In this document: positions 13,579 to 29,069 of the stretch, piece by piece
Layout: the number at the start of each line of letters is the position of its first letter
How positions within the stretch are numbered: the stretch's first letter is position 1
From: Paramecium tetraurelia
Lineage: Eukaryota; Ciliophora; Oligohymenophorea; Peniculida; Parameciidae
Assembly: GCF_000165425.1 (NCBI RefSeq)
Contig: NW_001799622.1
Location: forward strand, 310,001-374,000
Direction of reading: 5' to 3'
Length of the DNA stretch: 64,000 nucleotides
The notes under the pieces: model-generated
What the model saw: only the letters and a program-made list of their open reading frames with translations
Told to the model about the DNA's origin: nothing
The model's database searches: none
Position numbers and translations under genes: made by a program

Positions 13579-16500
13579 TCAAACAGATTGTATTAAATTA
13601 CTTAGCAACTCTTGTTGCTATTTGGTTAATAATTATTAAATTGGTAATTGCTATTATACAATAGGATTGCTATAATATGTTTTGAATTAGGCACTAAACA
13701 ATTTATCTTCATCATTTAGTATTTTGTCAGGATTCTAATACTTGTGAATATAAAATTGATTACATTTCTAGCAATAACAGGTTTCAAGGGTTGGAATCCT
13801 GAACTTGATGTCACTTCCCTATCAGTCACTCTTCCCATGAACTTCAGAGGATTTCGTTTTTTAAGGGTTATGTTTTCAACCATAGCCTAAAAGACATGAT
13901 TCCATGATTGTTAAGTCAAGAATCTAAGTATTAAATGAATAATGTACTATCCAGAAAACAATATGGCAGATAACATAGTAAATATAAATTTTCTTTCGCT
14001 TCTCTAAGAAATAGACTTTATGATTCCTAGTTCATTAATTAAAAAGCTCTCTAGTAATTGAGGAGAGATCTTAGAGCATTCATTGACAAGTACTTCTACT
14101 CCATAAGTTGTAAAGACATGAGCTAGCAATAGAAATACTTCCTTATTGATTAATCGCTAACTCAAATGGGTTGCTTTTGATTTTGAGGATATTTAAGGTT
14201 AAGATTGCTGTTGTATATTGTATTATTCAAAAATGATAGCCAAAACTATGTTTGTCCATTGCGAATTGGATTTGATGAGGAATTTGGATAATTCTGTGTA
14301 TGATGGTGTGCTATGAGAAACAATTGATTTTAGGATTGTCTGTAATTAAGCTGTGGGTAAATTAGTTCCTTAGAATCCAAATTGGAAGAATATGATATAT
14401 GCTTAAAACAAGGAGGAGTTCGACTCATTCCAATTTTAAATTTCAAGGAAGTTTTGTAATAGATTTTGATAATACGAGGAGGCATTAGTCTAAACCTATA
14501 AGAAGAGTGAGTAAATTTGCAAGACGAAATTAGTAACGTCTCCCTTGTTTTCTCTTAGTAATTCGTCTAGCTAATTCAATATGCTTTATTATAACTAATT
14601 GGCAGCTTCGGAGTTCTTGGCAATGATACACACATCAATCACACTTGCTATTATCTCAAAAACCAAATGGACATTCTAAAACTCATATTCTAATTTGATA
14701 TTCTTCAGCAAATCTTAGAGTAAATTGCATAATGCAGCAATGGCATTGAAAATCTCTTATTTCAATAAGTTAATCAATGAATTTGTAAGTTTCAAACTGT
14801 ATGTTTCTAATTTCTATTATTATTTAATATTATTATAGCAATCAGTCAATATCAATTGCAAATATTGTGAAATGTTGACATTTTCAAAGTAAAGCTAATG
14901 ATTAGCATAATTCTTGACATCCTGTCTAACATTAATTAATGAATAAGCAGTATAACAGGCAATGTTGGATAAAGTAGTCTTTTTGCTTAACTATAGTTTT
15001 GAAACTAGAGTGGCAAGAGTTGGTAATTCTACCTTGTCAATCACATTTCTGAAATAGAACAAGTATCTACAATAGAATGCCAATTGAATTGGAGTGAACT
15101 TAGATTCAACTGATTAATTCTATTATTGCATTTCAAATATTTATCCTAATTTAGGCTTCAAACAGTGAGTATAAAATCCAAGGACATTTTCTTGTGATAG
15201 AATGATATCGATAGTTCCATCTTTTGAAGTGAATGAACTGGTGCTGGCTTCGATAATCAAGTTGATAAGAATTATTTCATTATCGACTCCATTCATTCCC
15301 GATTGAATGTAAGCCTATCTAATCAATTTAATATATAAATAATTACAGGTATTCTTAAATGATGAGATTGACCTATTGATTAAAGTGTTTAGTGACTGTC
15401 TTAAAGAGTTCGACAGCTTGTGCCCTTCTGGATTCTAAGTCGCTTTACTCGAAAAACTTCTCAATGAATTCTTATGGTTCATCTGAAAACATCCCGATTT
15501 CATCCTCTAATGTAGAATATTAAGTCTGAATTACTTGACAAAGATAAATTCCTTATAATTAGACTCTCTATAAGAATCTTTATGTTCTGCTCGAAGAAGG
15601 CCTTCATATCTTACCAAGCTATTAGGGTCTTGAAGTATCTAAGAGCACATAATACAATCTAAAACTTTATTTGATTAAAGTAACCTTGTCACTGTCTCTT
15701 CCAGCACTGGTCTGGGTGCATACATTCCAGATTTCACTCGAGAACACTTGGATCAAGTCACCAAAATCATCACGATACTTCATCGCATACAATAACACAC
15801 ATTTAAGAGCTTCACCCTTGCATTTGAATAGGAATTGCTCGACTCCTTGGACTGGCTAGAGTCGGAGAACGACCTTCATGAATTCCATCCAGGATTAGAG
15901 ATTGTCTTCGAAATGAGGATGCAAGTCCTAAAATAATTATTATTTTAAATTACTTAAAAATTTAAATTGTAAAACACTTTTAGTAATGTTTTCAGAATTT
16001 CATATGATAATTACAGGTTTTGAAGGGCTTCTATTTATTGTATCAATGATTTAGCCAACAATAATAAATTGTGATGGGTTGTGTCGCATGTTATAATGAT
16101 TTCTTCATAGAGAGGATCACTCCTCGATTGATAAACATATTTTTCAGTCAATTTGTAGATGAGTTTCAAGGTTTTGTATACATAATCGGGATGTGCGAGG
16201 AATTGATTTAGTTCAGCCATTAGATTGGGCCATTAAGTAGGAAAGTCCCTAGAAGCAACGTAAACAATTGCATCTTTCAATTGATGAATCAATGGTGCTT
16301 CAGAGACTATATAAGCACTTATTATGTGTTGCTTGATGGTTTAGACCACATTTTGAACGTATTAAGCTTAGTAGTCATCAAAATTACGATACTCTTTGAA
16401 CCATAATTTTAACTCAATTGCCGCTCGAAGACCTAGACTAATTTCATAAGCTTAGAAATAATCGAATAACACTTTGGGGTATTGGATGTCACCTCGTATT

Positions 16501-16604
16501 TGTTATAGCAATTGCTCCCCTTGTCTTATTTTATCGTTTGTGCCCATATTGATGAGTTAGAAGGCTGTGTTCAGATCATTCACTATATTTGAAGTGACAA
16601 TCAT
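13579..16604 (-). CDS. CSE1: exportin-2 (CSE1/CAS), importin-alpha re-exporter
   Basis: CSE1 returns importin-alpha from nucleus to cytoplasm with RanGTP. The start reads as an importin-beta N-terminal domain (RQGEQLLQQIR, LRAAIELKLWFK, RDFPTQWPNLMAELNQFL). The diagnostic block FYNLNFQDLHPHFEDNLQSW is nearly the same as the yeast/human CSE1 motif around the first Cse1 domain, followed by ALKCVLLYAMKYRDDF. The C-terminal half is HEAT-like helices, with LAHVFTTYGVEVLVNECSKI and a Gln-rich end QQLLTKQQQELLSNLIQSV. I placed several introns (26 nt near 15930, 29 nt near 13745) but not every one, so internal exon borders near 14790 and 15330 are approximate. About 960 residues, normal for the family. 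Confidence 0.92.
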
Positions 16605-16698
16605 AAATTTTAAATTAAAATATTTTCTTTAAGCAATTATAGGGCATGGTATTTAAAATGATTAACACAAGGAATCCCACAAATTATCAAAGCAAGAA

Positions 16699-17923
16699 AT
16701 GAGAGAATGTCTGCAGGTATCAAAATCTGAATTCCTTGAATAAATTAATTTAGAATGTTCTGGCTGCATATCAGCCCTTAAAGATTTTATTGCCCTCAAC
16801 CGAAAAGACAAATACATTACCATAAACTAAGAAATTGCCATCAATGACGACTTGATCGATTCCCAAAAGATATCCAAGACTCTTGCAAAGCTTTAGAGTT
16901 ATGGAGAATTAATCAAATCTACAATATCTAGCATTTTTAAAAAGGCAACTCCACAAAACAATAAGAAAAGATGTCAACTGCATTCTTTGAAACAAGTCCC
17001 AGAAATCAACATCTAGGAACATGTTCATCACATTTGTAATGACATTGTGGAACAAAATGAAAATTGTATTATCTAAGATAGAGAATTTGATTATCATTTA
17101 TAAGTAATCACAAATTAATTGGATTTAGAATTACTTAAAAACCAAAAAATTCTGTCCATCTTGCAAAGAAAATATTTAGGCGGCTTTAAAGCATTTTAAA
17201 TTATAAATCCCATAACCTGATTGTGCATGCAGTATTATTTGCTATATTAAATACGATCATTAGAAATGTGAAATTCAAATTCCATATGATGTATAAATTA
17301 ACTCTTATTCTTAGGCAATCTTATTAAATGCATTATTGAATAAGGCACAAATTCAACCTTTTTATTAACATGCCTCAACCAAAGAAGATGCTTAAGAGGA
17401 GTTGTTGATATGCTTTGGACTTCTAATTAAGGAGAAACTAACAACCCTCTATAGAGAAAGGTAGTCTATGGAAATCATTAAATACACCTTCTATCAGTAA
17501 ATAGGAGAAATATTTAAAAGGAGATTGGAAAATTATAATAAGATGAAGGGGGAATACTAAAGTCAATTGGAAGAGTTGGAATAGTTTTTAAAGAATGAAG
17601 ATGAATAAAAGGATAAATAAAGAAAGAAGAGACAATTAAAGAAAAAGAAGAGAAAGGAACAATAATTAAGTTCTGATGGATCAGTTCGTACAAACTATAT
17701 GCAGGAATCCTCAAGAAGGTCAATTTCACCTTCAAATAGTGAGAAAAATTTATTGAAATCTTTTGGATGGCAGGGAAGTCCATCAGTGTCTCCATAAACA
17801 AGAAAGGAATTAGAATTCTTGTAAAAAGAACATCTACAAGAGATAAATAATAGAAGAAAATAATTAAGAGAATAAACTAAACAATGTTGGTGTGAATGGT
17901 GTCACCATCATAAATAAAAATGA
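16699..17923 (+). CDS. GGNBP2: GGNBP2-like zinc-binding protein (391 aa)
   Basis: Two introns (25 nt near 17105, 24 nt near 17300) give 391 residues. The centre has FCPSCKENIQAAL, then CACSIICYIKYDHQKCEIQI, then HASTKEDAQEELLICFG. These align in order with the FC-x-x-CK, Cys/His and HAKT-x(3)-AQEEVLTCLG segments of gametogenetin-binding protein 2, a conserved eukaryotic protein of unsettled molecular function. The C-terminus is a Lys/Gln coiled coil, then a Ser-rich tail (SSRRSISPSNSEKN), ending CWCEWCHHHKQK, a second possible metal site. The first ATG could lie slightly upstream (16646) if a 23-nt intron with an AAG acceptor is used. Confidence 0.65.
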
Positions 17924-18056
17924 TAATGTTGATTTACATATTTATAAGTGCAATTTAACATTCTATCCCCTTTTTTTTGTAAGTTTGTAGTTTGTAAAAT
18001 ATTAATCAAAAGATAATTATCAGTGTTTAATAGCTGTTCACTTCTCAACAATGTCA

Positions 18057-18696
18057 TCATATCTTAATATTAATTCTTTTTTTGTGGTGTTCTTCCTCTA
18101 CTTACAATTCAATCAACTTCTTCTCTAATACATTCTCTAATTATGCAATTAATTATTCATATTCCTTTTACATGTACATTATCAGTTTTCCTATTTACTT
18201 AATGTAGAATTGCTAATATTGTTTCATTATGAGCCAATTTTCTCCATTTAGTGAAGACTTATCTTGGCAATCTCAATTTAAGCTAATCTTCTTCATTTTT
18301 ACTTTGAGTATTAAGTTGCTAATAGCAAAATTCTTCGATCACCTACTCTCTAAGTGTCTTGAACACGCTTTTTGTAAATTTTTCATCTCTAATCACCTAG
18401 CAATAGAATATGAAATTCTCAATTTGTACATATATCTCCCTTTGTTTTTTTGAAATCTAATTTTCATTTCGTTTTTATACTCTTAAATAAATTCTCGAGT
18501 ATTTCTAATTGCTCCAATGTGTCATTGTATCCATCATCAACCATAGGTAGATTTCCTGAACACATTTTTTTTGTGAAATTTTTCTACTTTATTCTAAGAA
18601 TGCCTAGACAGCCTTTCTTGACCATTCATCCAATAATTATTTGTTTTTCTTGGTAAAATCAAAGATAACTTTAGTTTTTAATTGATTAGTGTTCAT
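18057..18696 (-). CDS. unknown charged, helical protein (exon structure uncertain)
   Basis: Clear coding character at both ends: MNTNQLKTKVIFDFTKKNKQ at the start, and LRLPRQVFTKWRKLAHN, YEQLIAQLENVLEKKLIELQ and VEEEHHKKRINIKI at the end. In the middle two frames compete: NLPMVDDGYNDTLEQLEILE looks coding in one, while the flanks are in another, so at least two introns must lie there and I could not fix their borders. The last intron, about 34 nt, appears to end AAAG. The protein would be around 180-200 residues, soluble and coiled-coil-prone. No family recognised. Confidence 0.45.
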
Positions 18697-18781
18697 TTAC
18701 GATTTAATTTAAAAATCTAATTTTATAATAATAATTGGAAAATGAAAATAAAATGTTAGAATATTCATTAATTAAGAATTA

Positions 18782-20601
18782 TCATTACCCGCATTCGAAT
18801 TTGAATTCACAGTTTTTGATTTCTGTCCCATCTTTATTTGTAGCAGTAGCATAAATACAAGTATTGCCAAATAGAAGTGTAACCTTAACAGTTTTATCCT
18901 CAACAGATTGGAGTGGTTTACCAATATCAATGCACAATTCACCTAATTATTGCACTCCTTATTCATCAACAAATTCTACTTCTCTCTTCTCAGTCACATA
19001 AAAGATTATCCTCATTATAGTTTATCTTGATCTTACTGGGCAATATATTTTAGTATGTACTTCATCACAACTAAATAATGATATTTATATTATACCCAAC
19101 AGCATCTCCTTTTCTAACAAATGCATCAAATACATCTTCACTAAATTCCTCTCCTTCAATAATAACCTTCTTTTTTATCGGATGTCTCTCTGCATCAAAG
19201 GTTGTTAAAGTATTGATTCCATATGTCTTTTTGGCTATTCTACTTGTAATAGATCTTGGACTCAAACCAAATAGACATGCCCCTCTAATTACAGAAACCT
19301 AAGGGCGTCTGGGGACCAAAATTTGAATTGCGTTATTCTCAAATCTTTTTATGATTTCTGATTTCAAAAATGGAGATTCACTAAATCCTCCGACCATAAA
19401 AATGAAATTCACTTTTTCCTTTTTCTGTTCAACCTATTGTAAGAGTTGACCCACTTTATTTTTGATATTTTCAAAAAGAGTCTAGAAGAAAGATGCCATT
19501 AAAGCTGATGGAATTTCTACATTGGAAAGACCTTTCAACTTAATCTAATATTCAGCAGCATGTTTTGAATTATGTTCTTTAACTAATTGTGTTAATTTGG
19601 CAGTATTCAATTCTTCACCTAAATATGAGAACTTTATCATGCATCTTTCATCTTTATTCCCTTTAAACTTCCTTTTTAGAATTTCGAAATCTCTCAATAT
19701 ATCCAATCTAGCAATTGCATTCAATTAATAACATCTAAAAAGTTTCTCGCCAAGAAATTCCTTTAAAAATTCTTCAAAGTATAAATCCACATATTTTGAA
19801 CCCCATTCACATCCTCCTGAAGAAGGAATCAATTCATTACATAAGAATTTCTCATTAGGTTCACATAATAATTTATGAACTGTGATATCTACTGTTCCAC
19901 CTCCACAATCAAGTACCATAACTACAGAACTCTTTGCCATCTATTCTTTCAATGTTTGTTCAGCATCTTCTCTACATTGGATTGATGCTCCTTCAGGTTC
20001 TAAACACAATAACAAATTAGGAGAATTAAGATTTTCTACAATTCCTGCTTCTACAGCTGCTTTTCTCATAAACTATTTATGTTCTTCACTCCATAATGCA
20101 GGAACTGTTAAGACCCATCTAATTTTAGTGGATATCACTTTGCCCACTTGTTCCTTTAATTTTTATATTGCTTTATTGCTTATGTATTTGAGAGTCTCCT
20201 TTATCAATAACATCAAGGGCAACTCTCTGTTGTCAAGTGATCTTGCGTTGTTGTGCATATGATAGAGATGCATTTTATACTAATAAATTTAGATGTTAAA
20301 CTACATTTTAAAATAGATAGGCTGAATCCCCATCATCTAATATGCTGGCGTATTTTTAAAGAGCTTGTGATCCAAATTCAATAAATTAACCATTGTTATC
20401 AAACAGAATGGCTGTGGGTGTTTTTTAGTCATCTGAATCATCGCAAGGGTTAAATACTTCGATTCTTGGTTTTCCTTCCTTGTCTAATACTTTTGGAGCT
20501 AATCCGAATCTGAATTAATTTAATTAGTACCCTGATGCTCCTGTTCCAAAATCTATTGCAATTACATGTGTGAATGCTGTATCATCCTTTAATAAGGCCA
20601 T
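18782..20601 (-). CDS. HSPA12: HSPA12-like divergent Hsp70 (589 aa)
   Basis: HSPA12 proteins keep the Hsp70 ATPase actin fold but have a divergent C-terminus. Two 25-nt introns give 589 residues. Motifs: AIDFGTGASGYQ (phosphate 1), KTPTAILFD, IRWVLTVPALWSEEHKQFM, LEPEGASIQC, VVMVLDCGGGTVDITVH (phosphate 2), then SGGCEWGSKYVDLYFEEFL, which is the HSPA12 signature rather than canonical Hsp70, and IFMVGGFSESPFLK (adenosine site). The C-terminal ~150 residues are beta-rich and lack the EEVD tail. Likely a cytosolic ATPase of unknown client. Start chosen at 20601 because the actin-fold begins about ten residues later. Confidence 0.88.
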
Positions 20602-20669
20602 TATTATTAACTGCTTTGTTTATTTAAATTTAAAATATAAAATATACTTTTTAACAGCATAATTTAAAT

Positions 20670-21543
20670 ATGAAGAATAATTATGTCAAAGAAAATTTCT
20701 CAAAACCTAATGACTATTTGGAAGGGACTCAAGATGAATTGAGAGGCAAAATTAAGGTCTTGATGAATAAATTGCAAGTCACCAAGAAAGAAAAGGAGAT
20801 TTTAAGCAAGGAGAATCAAAATCTACAATAAGAAATACTACAGATGCAATCAAATCTTAGATGCATGGTTTCTGGATTTGCAAATACAAGCATCACATTT
20901 CCCATGACAAATGAATTAAGTAATTCCATAGCAGAATTTTACAAATGTGAATGTTTTGATATTTTTTTTGATGTTCTAAGTCAGGAATTAAACATGAAGG
21001 GGATTATCTATTTTTTCTAAACTGCCATGTATCGAATAGATAAAATAATTAATGACTATTTTACACCCCTATTCAAAAATATTAAAGATGTAATTTATTA
21101 TATATATAGTAGGTTGGCTGTTTAACTACAATTGAGGGACCCATCATCAATGTACTGAGAAAATCATTTCAGAGTAATTACAAACAAATCTATGAAAAAT
21201 GCATGGTGAATTTAGGCAGTGTAACAATAGAATTGTAAAAGAGTCTAAGGTTAAACAATGGCGATATCATTGAATCTTTTTTAAGTAACTACTCAATTTA
21301 ATATTGATAGACAAATTGTCAGAAATAATGTTCAATTGTTACATAAGTGATCCAAATCTATAGTTTGATATCCAATCGATTGGTCAAAAACAATAGTTTA
21401 ATTAATGTAAGAATGATCCTATTGATGGATTCATCAAGAATAAAGAAGAATGTATTATATTAATGCCTGGAGTGTATAAAAATTAGGAGTAAATGGCGAA
21501 GTCTCTAGTATTATCATATTCCTATTAATTAGAAAATAACTGA
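20670..21543 (+). CDS. unknown protein with N-terminal coiled coil (275 aa)
   Basis: Two introns (20 and 26 nt) give exactly 276 codons. Residues ~20-75 are a charged coiled coil (LRGKIKVLMNKLQVTKKEKE); after a short linker the rest is a helical region with several cysteines (FYKCECFDIFFDVL) and TTIEGPIINVLRKSFQSNYK. It starts 68 bp from the divergent HSPA12 gene, so the two probably share a promoter region. I do not recognise the family. Confidence 0.65.
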
Positions 21544-21639
21544 TATTTATATAAATATATCTTAAATAATTAGATATAGGTGTTTATCTTTAATTTTGCA
21601 AACATATAACTATATAAGGCATAAATAGCGAACATATAA

Positions 21640-22773
21640 TCAATATTAGGACAATCTCATTTTCTTTTAATAATTCTTATCTCCCATTTTGATCAATTCA
21701 TACACCATCCACCATGGACACAAAAAGTCAGAGTCAAAATAGGCAGTCAAGAGTAAATAAGCGTTTTCCATATTGTAAATTAACACAAAAATTCTCCTCT
21801 CTGAATTGTAAGTCTTGCAATGTATCCAAATAAATGTGAGATAAAGTATATTGAAGATGAGCACTGAAACCAATTATTTGATGGGGAAATAAAAGAATGC
21901 CCACATAAAACAAGGCACAATAATTGCAATCATATAATTATAATAGAATACTTTAAAATCCAATATATTGTTAATGCCAATAACATCGCTATTTTTAAGT
22001 TAATCCTCCTATTTCAATTCATTAAAATTAGGTTAATTTTTATTTGTGATTTCACTCTTCTGCCCCTTAGATTTAACTTACTCTTATTCCTTCTCGGAAC
22101 TATGTTCACTGGCCTCTTCCTCTTATTCCTAACTCTCATTCTCCAACTACTTGAGATCCTCTTCTTGTCTACTCATCAATAAGTCCCAATCCTTGTCTAC
22201 TTATGGTTCATTCATGAATTCTTCATTCAACTAGAACGGATTCTTCATTTGATTAATTTCCATGTACGTATGATATGCCTGCTGCAATACTTTAAATCGA
22301 ATGTAAATAATTAAGGAAATGCTCATTAGATTGAGTAGCAAGAACTTTGATATGTCAAAATATTCGCTTATGAATAGGTAGACAAATATTCTTCCGAAAC
22401 TCCCAAAAGTAAACAGCAATATATTGATAGGAAATCGCTTGGATGTATTTGGTGACAAATTTATCTAAAACGACTCAACTACAAGGATACTATTTTTATT
22501 GATCAATTACCTCCATGAAAACACATAGATTAAGGGACTTTCTATTATCAATGCTCTAGGTATTATCAAATAAGCCATGTGTATCACAAAAAAATACATC
22601 ATTTACATGAAGAGGAATATTTGTTAACATCTTGTGGTTATTGACAATTCTGGACATATAAGAGTTTCAACAGAATCAAATAGTTTGAGATCGTATTTAA
22701 TTGGTTTGAATGCCAGATTACCCTTATATTCTATTGTTTCTCGAAAATCCGGAGTATCATAAGAATTTAGCAT
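21640..22773 (-). CDS. multi-pass membrane protein (377 aa), unknown
   Basis: Intronless. After a polar N-terminus (MLNSYDTPDFRETIEYK) come hydrophobic segments IFLFMQMMYFFVIHMAYLII, INILLFTFGSFGRIFVYLF and SKFLLLNLMSISLIIYI, a long acidic Glu/Gln cytoplasmic loop (residues ~190-260), then YNYMIAIIVPCFMWAFFYF, LVSVLIFNILYLTFIWI and a last hydrophobic region ending ICPWWM-like residues. Five or six membrane spans in all. I see no transporter or channel signature. Its stop is 97 bp from the convergent gene ending at 21543. Confidence 0.65.
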
Positions 22774-22801
22774 TATTAATTTTATTATATTTTTTAACGG
22801 A

Positions 22802-24515
22802 ATGAATAAAGAAAATAATAATACTAGTCTTACTTAGAATTAAAATGGTAGAAAAACCATGAAATTAAACTCAAATGACATTGACTAATTCGTCGATTCA
22901 AGAATTGTTCAATTATAAAAATAATTATTAGAAAAAGAAGTAGAAATTGAAAATTTGTCAAAACTAAACCAAGATCCGAAAAATTAGAATTCAAATAAGT
23001 ATCGATTAATGGAAATCAAACAATAAACTCTACAAACTGAAAACTAATAATTGAAAACTCAATTATAACAATATGAATCCTTAAATAAAACTCAACAAAG
23101 GAAATGTGAACAATATTAAACATAAATTGAATAATTGACTGCTGTTTTTGAAGAAACTCAAAAACAATTAGAATAAGAAAGACAAGAGAAATACAACATT
23201 CAATTTTAACAGTCATCCAACCATATGGATGTTCAATAGGAAAAGATCTTAATCAAAACTCAATTAGACAGTCTACGTAAAGAGAAAAGCTAATTGATCT
23301 TAAAGGTCAAAGAACTAGAAAACTCATTACAATTGCACGAATAGAATACTAATTCAAATTGTTCAGAACTCTCTTCATTAAAGTAATAATTATAATAGTA
23401 AATTTAAAAAACATCTGAATACTTAGAAAAAAATCAGGCTTTAGAAGTCAAAAATACCTTATTGGAGGCTTAAAGTAAATCCAATCATTCTCAAAATGAT
23501 GAACTGAGAAATTTAAGGTCATAGGTGATCTAATTATAAAAAGATAAGAATTCTTAACTTGAATTATAATAAGATTTGGAAACTAAGTTAAGATTGCAAA
23601 CTGAACATGTTTTAAAATTATAAAATCTATTGAATGACAAAACGAAATAATTAGGCAAATATTAAGAAAAACTACATTAAGTTGAATCAATTGAAGAGGA
23701 CAATTCTATTTTGTAATAGGATTTAGAGAAGATGACCAATTCATTAGAAGAAATATAACTAGAAAATTAAAGAATTGTCAGATTTTAATAACAAAAAATT
23801 GATCAATTAAAAAAAGAGCTTTAACAGACTGAATTTATAAGAGAAGACAACAATAGAAAATAGGAGGAAATTGCATAATTGAAATATCAGATAGAAAAGA
23901 AAAAAGGAGAGCAAGAAAAAGACAAAGAACAACTGTAGGAAGTATTATAATTTACATTAAATATAGCTATCTTTATTAAGAGAAGCCTCAAAATTATGGG
24001 CACAAGATAAAGAGAATTATTTAAAGAAAATTAGCTTATTAACTGATGAACTTGATAAAATTGCTAAATAGTAATATGATTAATTGAGAATTTAAGTGGA
24101 AACACAAGTTTAAATGAAATTTTCAACTGAAAAAGTGCAATTAGAAAATCACATTTGGTAATTAAGTTCATAAATTAATGACATATAAGCATCAATTGAA
24201 TAATACACTACCAAAATTAGTTAATTAAATATTGAGAATGATCAATTAAGAGAATAACTGAATGAAAAACAAATCACTTAAAAGACTGTCATTGTTTTAG
24301 AAGGACAACTTAGGAATACATGTAGCGAACTTGAGAAATTAAAAAATATGTTCACTCAAAGAAATCAAGAACTTGATCTAGCTAGAAATAAGATATTAGC
24401 TTTAGAAGGTTGTGCAGGATATGCCCAAGAGTTGGAAAAGAAGGTTCAAACTTTAATGCAAGACAACCAGAGATTAAATTCAATTATTATGGATAGATGC
24501 AAAAATAATTGGTGA
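22802..24515 (+). CDS. long coiled-coil protein (562 aa)
   Basis: A single 25-nt intron near 23940 gives 563 codons including the stop. Nearly the whole protein is Gln/Glu/Lys/Leu heptads, with many glutamines encoded by TAA/TAG. The most conserved-looking part is the C-terminus, ARNKILALEGCAGYAQELEK followed by QTLMQDNQRLNSII. This is typical of ciliate basal-body or cytoskeletal coiled-coil proteins, but composition alone does not identify it. Confidence 0.7.
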
Positions 24516-24543
24516 ATAATGTATATAAAATATTATATATAAT

Positions 24544-25059
24544 TCACTTTTAATTAAATAATTGTTGTTACTTTAATCTTAAGACAAATCTCGGCAGATA
24601 TAAAGACTTTTTTTAAAATACCAATACAGGGTTTTAATATTCAGAGGTGTTGAGAAAGCTGAATCCAGTGGAATTTTATAAGGACACAATCGAAGCTTTC
24701 AGAGGAACTTAATTTTTATGATTAATATCACGAAATGACTTGACTTGAGGTTTTACTGATTATTTCAATGTTATTTAAGGAATTTGTTTTGGAATTCTTT
24801 GAGTTTTCGGTTGTTTAATCTGAGATCTAGTTTCAGTTTTCAATCTAAACTCATTTTAATATCTTAACGGAGTACGAAAGCTTATAGTGTTTTACCGAGA
24901 TGCGATTTCATTATCTTCTTTTCTTTGTTTAACAGGGATAGTTCGCTTTAATAATGATCTAATTTCTTATTCATAATCATTATCATATTAAGGTTGATCG
25001 TCGTAACAAACATTCAAAAGAGATTCAATCGCATTTCTTTCAATTAATTAATTATGCAT
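24544..25059 (-). CDS. basic unknown protein (171 aa)
   Basis: Intronless 172-codon frame. The N-terminus is mildly acidic (LLNVCYDDQPQYDNDYEQE), the rest basic and rich in Lys, Gln, Pro and Thr (KTETRSQIKQPKTQRIPKQI), with a short hydrophobic patch (NSTGFSFLNTSEYQNPVLVF). Probably unstructured. It ends 29 bp from the convergent coiled-coil gene. No homology recognised. Confidence 0.5.
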
Positions 25060-25367
25060 AATAATTTATATGAAAACAAATCGTCTATAAGATTAAGTTA
25101 ATTAATCTGTCTATAAACTTCAAAAAAATAACTTCAGTCATTATCTAGGCTAGATGTTGGATTTTTTAAGTTGTTTTATTAAAGTCATTCAAAACTAAAT
25201 TATTTTTCTCTTCTATTACTAATGTCATTTATTGATGTTTTAATCCCTTAACAGTAAGATTATGTTATTAAAACCAGGAGAAAATTCAGGTGTATTTGAT
25301 AAATTAATGTAAAAATGATACAATAGATATGGAAAATTAATAAAATTGTATAGAAAATTAGATTATA
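25060..25367. other. AT-rich intergenic region
   Basis: About 308 bp between two minus-strand genes. A short plus-strand frame near 25260 stops after about 18 codons; nothing else seen. Confidence 0.5.
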
Positions 25368-26495
25368 TCATATGTATAAATTTTAGCATTCATCCAACAA
25401 GTACTTTGAGTCTATTTATTCTCTAAAATAGTTATTTATACAAATTTACATATATAGTTATTTTACAATATCTAAATCAGCTGTAAACTTTGTCTTAGAT
25501 TTCATTAAAATTTTTAATAATTTTTTATCTTTAATAAATTTTGGATGTTTTGCATCTTAAGTGAATGTCAAAATTGGAAAATAGAACAATTATTATTATT
25601 CATTAAATTCTAAGGACTTATTCCTTTCAATTAGTGAATTAGCAGCTTTAACCTTCCAAACTATATCAGCCAACTACTTTTTTTTCATTTCTATAATTTT
25701 TTACTTTTTGTTCTAATAATATTATAGTGATGTACAAGTTGTTCCTCATGCAGAGATTTTAGCTTCAATAGATTCTTAGCAAAACCTGAATTGTCAAAAT
25801 TAGCTTTAACCGTTTTGCCTTCTTTTTTTAAGACTCTTGAGGCAATCATAACATTAAGGGCATCATAAACTCTTCTTTTAATATTCTACTCATCTTTTGA
25901 CTATATGATATTTAATTATATTGTACATTATCATAGTCTAAAATTCTATCTTATTCTTAATAATATTCTTTTATTAGTCTTTCTGCTACATCCTTGTAAG
26001 ATGTTAGCTTGAATTCAAAAACTATCTATTTAACTTTGATATGACAAATGTTTAAGTCCTGCTGATATAAATATTGATTTAAAGTACCTTTCTAAGATTT
26101 GAGAGGTTCTTTTTAATATTGATAATTTGACATTGTTGATTGTAATTTATGGTGAATAGACCTACGAATAACTAAAATAGTGAAATACCTTTTTGATTGT
26201 AAGATTGTATAAGGAGTGGGTTATTTGAGATTTGAAAATTTGGATGGATTCTTATTGAATTGTTGAGAGACTGCCTTTTAAAATGGTAGAATGTCGAACA
26301 TCATCTCCAGTTGTTGAGGTTCAAAAGCTATTTGAGTATAGACTTTTTCGGATTGATTATTGAGATCAAAGGGGCTGTTGGGGAGAAAAAGATGTTTTTG
26401 AGAAACGTTGACGAACTGAGACTCGTGAAGCATTTATGAAGGGTTTGGGATGACAGGAGGATCATATGACATAGAGTTAACATTATGATTAGTTA

Positions 26496-26499
<4 letters not shown>
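25368..26499 (-). CDS. TFDP: DP-type (E2F partner) transcription factor
   Basis: DP proteins heterodimerise with E2F to control S-phase genes. Three introns (27, 26, 23 nt) give 351 residues. The winged-helix DNA-binding domain reads TSYKDVAERLIKEYY ... ILDYDNSKDEQNIKRRVYDA then LNVMIASRVLKKEGKTVKAN. The (N)I+RRVYDALNV core and the following basic patch are the DP/E2F signature, and the DQ/DEQN before it is DP-like. A leucine-rich dimerisation helix (MKKKQLADIVWKVKAANSLI) and a C-terminal beta region follow. The farthest ATG (26499) overlaps the kinesin stop; the Met at 26472 (MSYDPPV) is a more likely start. Confidence 0.87.
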
Positions 26500-28946
<2,447 letters not shown>

Positions 28947-29069
28947 TAATTAATGTAAATACAAAAAGATCTCAAATCGAGAATACAAGAAATACTCCAA
29001 AAACACAATATTAAATAAGTCGATTTGGCAAGAGAAATAGGCATCCATCACAGTACTCTTTCCCTCTGG

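Noticed and set aside
17514..17801. Minus-strand 95-residue hydrophobic frame
   Set aside because: It is antisense to the Lys/Glu-rich coiled coil of the GGNBP2-like gene; such antisense frames are hydrophobic by composition.
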